Shown one piece after another: positions 62,706-64,000 of a stretch of 64,000 nucleotides of DNA. The stretch is from the NCBI GenBank assembly GCA_922989275.2, contig OV277857.1, forward strand, positions 9,424,001 through 9,488,000. The letters run 5' to 3'. Source of the stretch: Gari tellinella (lineage: Eukaryota; Mollusca; Bivalvia; Cardiida; Psammobiidae). Both the position numbers and the translations under genes were made by a program. Position 1 is the stretch's first letter, and the number at the start of each line of letters is the position of its first letter. The notes below the pieces were generated by a model that was not told the origin of the DNA, made no database searches, and saw nothing but the letters and a program-made list of their open reading frames with translations.

Positions 62706-63304
62706 CTGAAAATAAAATAAATATGTATGTTCAGAGAAGGATCAGAGTTCACATTGCTGGACAAGTTCGGTTATAAAACAATGAACAAGCAGAGTTTCAA
62801 AAAGTGTAGGTTTCGATCAGATGCCCCATGAGAGACAGGGTAGGTGGATATACAGGGATTGAGATACCTTATGGTTGGTTTTCATTGACACCAAGTTTCA
62901 GCATGAAAGAATGATTGCAACAATTTTTTTTTCAAAGCAATCATATGCTGTAACATTACATGTTTTTGCTGACTCATTTATACCCACTCAAAAGAAGTTG
63001 GGGGGGGGGGGGGAGTATTCTGGAGTCACCATGTCTGTCCATCCGTCAGGCCGGCCGGCCGGCTTGTCCAGAGCATAACTTCTAAAGTATAAGAGCTTTT
63101 GACTTCAAACTTCATATACAGATAGATCTCATTGACCAGGAGTGCAGTGTGCAAGAACCGTACCGTTACTATGTCATCAGTATTTTTGGCTTTATTGTCC
63201 TTTGTTATTTTTGATCAAATTTAGCCTTGTCCGGAGCATAACAATGCCTCTGAAATTCATTAAACTGCTTTATTCAATTGACACTACATATGAATCTAAC
63301 TTAC
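62706..63304. other. Intron of the unidentified right-edge gene
   Basis: Contains a G14-15 homopolymer (63000-63014) next to 'ccggccggccggc' and a repeat with 'tgtccagagcataactt'; no exon. Confidence 0.5.
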
Positions 63305-63385
63305 CTCAGGCAAGTACATATCAGGTACCAGGGCATGCTCCTCTCTGCTAACCAGCTGAGTAAGTTTCATATTGACGTCATGTAT
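63305..63385 (-). CDS. Unidentified gene, penultimate coding exon
   Basis: Twenty-seven codons in phase 0, IHDVNMKLTQLVSREEHALV then PDMYLPE. Acceptor TTAACAG, donor GTAAGT. Together with the last exon it makes a 52-residue, helix-rich C-terminus. Earlier exons must lie between here and, or beyond, the right edge. No family assigned. Confidence 0.7.
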
Positions 63386-64000
63386 CTGTTAAAAGGATTA
63401 TGAAATCATAATTACAAAGAACCATGCCTTTAGAACATGGTGCATCTTCATGCTAGTAGCTTACAGGAAAGATCACCAAATTAACATAATTCTAAACAAT
63501 TTAAGAGATCAATGGTCATTAAAATATTAATCCCTGAAAGCCTTCAAAAACTGGTAAAACAGCAGAGTGCAATATGGAGTGGGTTTTTTTTTTTACCAAA
63601 ATACATACCGGGGGTATGTTTCTATTTTACTTAAAGTATAATTTAACAATTTGTTATGATGTGAATAATTGTTTATCAGTAGGTTGACTAAAACTCCATT
63701 GGTAAAATGTGTATCTGTGGTATAATGGCTGTGCACTGTCTGTGTTTTGAAGAATTGATTTCTTGAGAAACAATCTATAAGGGCAAATATGGTCATTGAA
63801 AACAGATGCCTTCATATTTCATAAACTTAAATTGCCCAATTGTCAAAACACCAAGGTCTTTAACTCTATAAATCTTCATTACAGTTGGATGAAAATACCC
63901 AGATGTAGAACTGTACATGTATGCTATAACCAACAGTTTTAATATTCTAGCAGCAATAATTTCAGTTATAAGCAACCAAACCTTAAAATCATAAATTGTC
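63386..64000. other. Right edge, presumably intron
   Basis: No further exon could be joined to 63385 in the right phase within the window. Confidence 0.4.

Overview
The window is metazoan nuclear DNA, most likely from a bivalve mollusc (inferred, not proven). It is AT-rich, its genes are cut into short exons by GT-AG introns, and its introns are filled with small palindromic transposons, tRNA-derived SINEs and the 'gctcacctgag' / (GGAC)n type repeats common in bivalve genomes. There are no operons and no prokaryotic features.

Left third (1-24694, minus strand): the 5' part of the gene for GCN2 (EIF2AK4), the eIF2-alpha kinase that senses uncharged tRNA. I could reconstruct 17 consecutive coding exons with matching phases (772 complete codons). 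They run from the initiator ATG at 24694 through the RWD domain, charged linker and pseudokinase domain into the N-lobe of the true kinase, ending in its acidic insert at 1287. The rest of the kinase, the HisRS-like region and the C-terminal domain lie beyond the left edge. Introns carry about 16 copies of a TTAA-flanked hairpin MITE, a second TTAA MITE family, two minisatellites, hAT-like MITEs, SINEs and a 5'-truncated non-LTR retrotransposon.

Middle (24695-34303): intergenic DNA between two divergent genes. It holds a 2.5-kb foldback/Mutator-like element with a 10-bp target duplication (25109-27647), a tandem duplication carrying CACGTG boxes, and a long 62-bp satellite.

34304-49001 (plus strand): a 13-exon open gene encoding a 939-residue KDZ/Zisupton-transposase-like protein, related to metazoan 'HMG domain-containing protein 3-like' proteins. 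SWIM-like zinc-binding patterns come first, followed by cysteine clusters and an RNase-H-like core with candidate D-D-E residues. The many introns and intact phases suggest a resident gene rather than a fresh transposon copy.

Right part (49002-64000): mostly repeats, including fragments of several element families, perfect hairpins, a second satellite sharing a GGTCTC...GAGACC dyad with the first, and a CCGG-rich TTAA element. At 62628-63385 are the last two exons of an unidentified minus-strand gene that continues beyond the right edge.

Most striking: (1) a 13-copy minisatellite in a GCN2 intron that amplified the real 3' splice site of the next exon; (2) the multi-exon KDZ-like gene; (3) the foldback element; (4) hairpin MITEs whose stems vary by compensatory changes, one hit exactly at its TTAA apex by another TTAA MITE.
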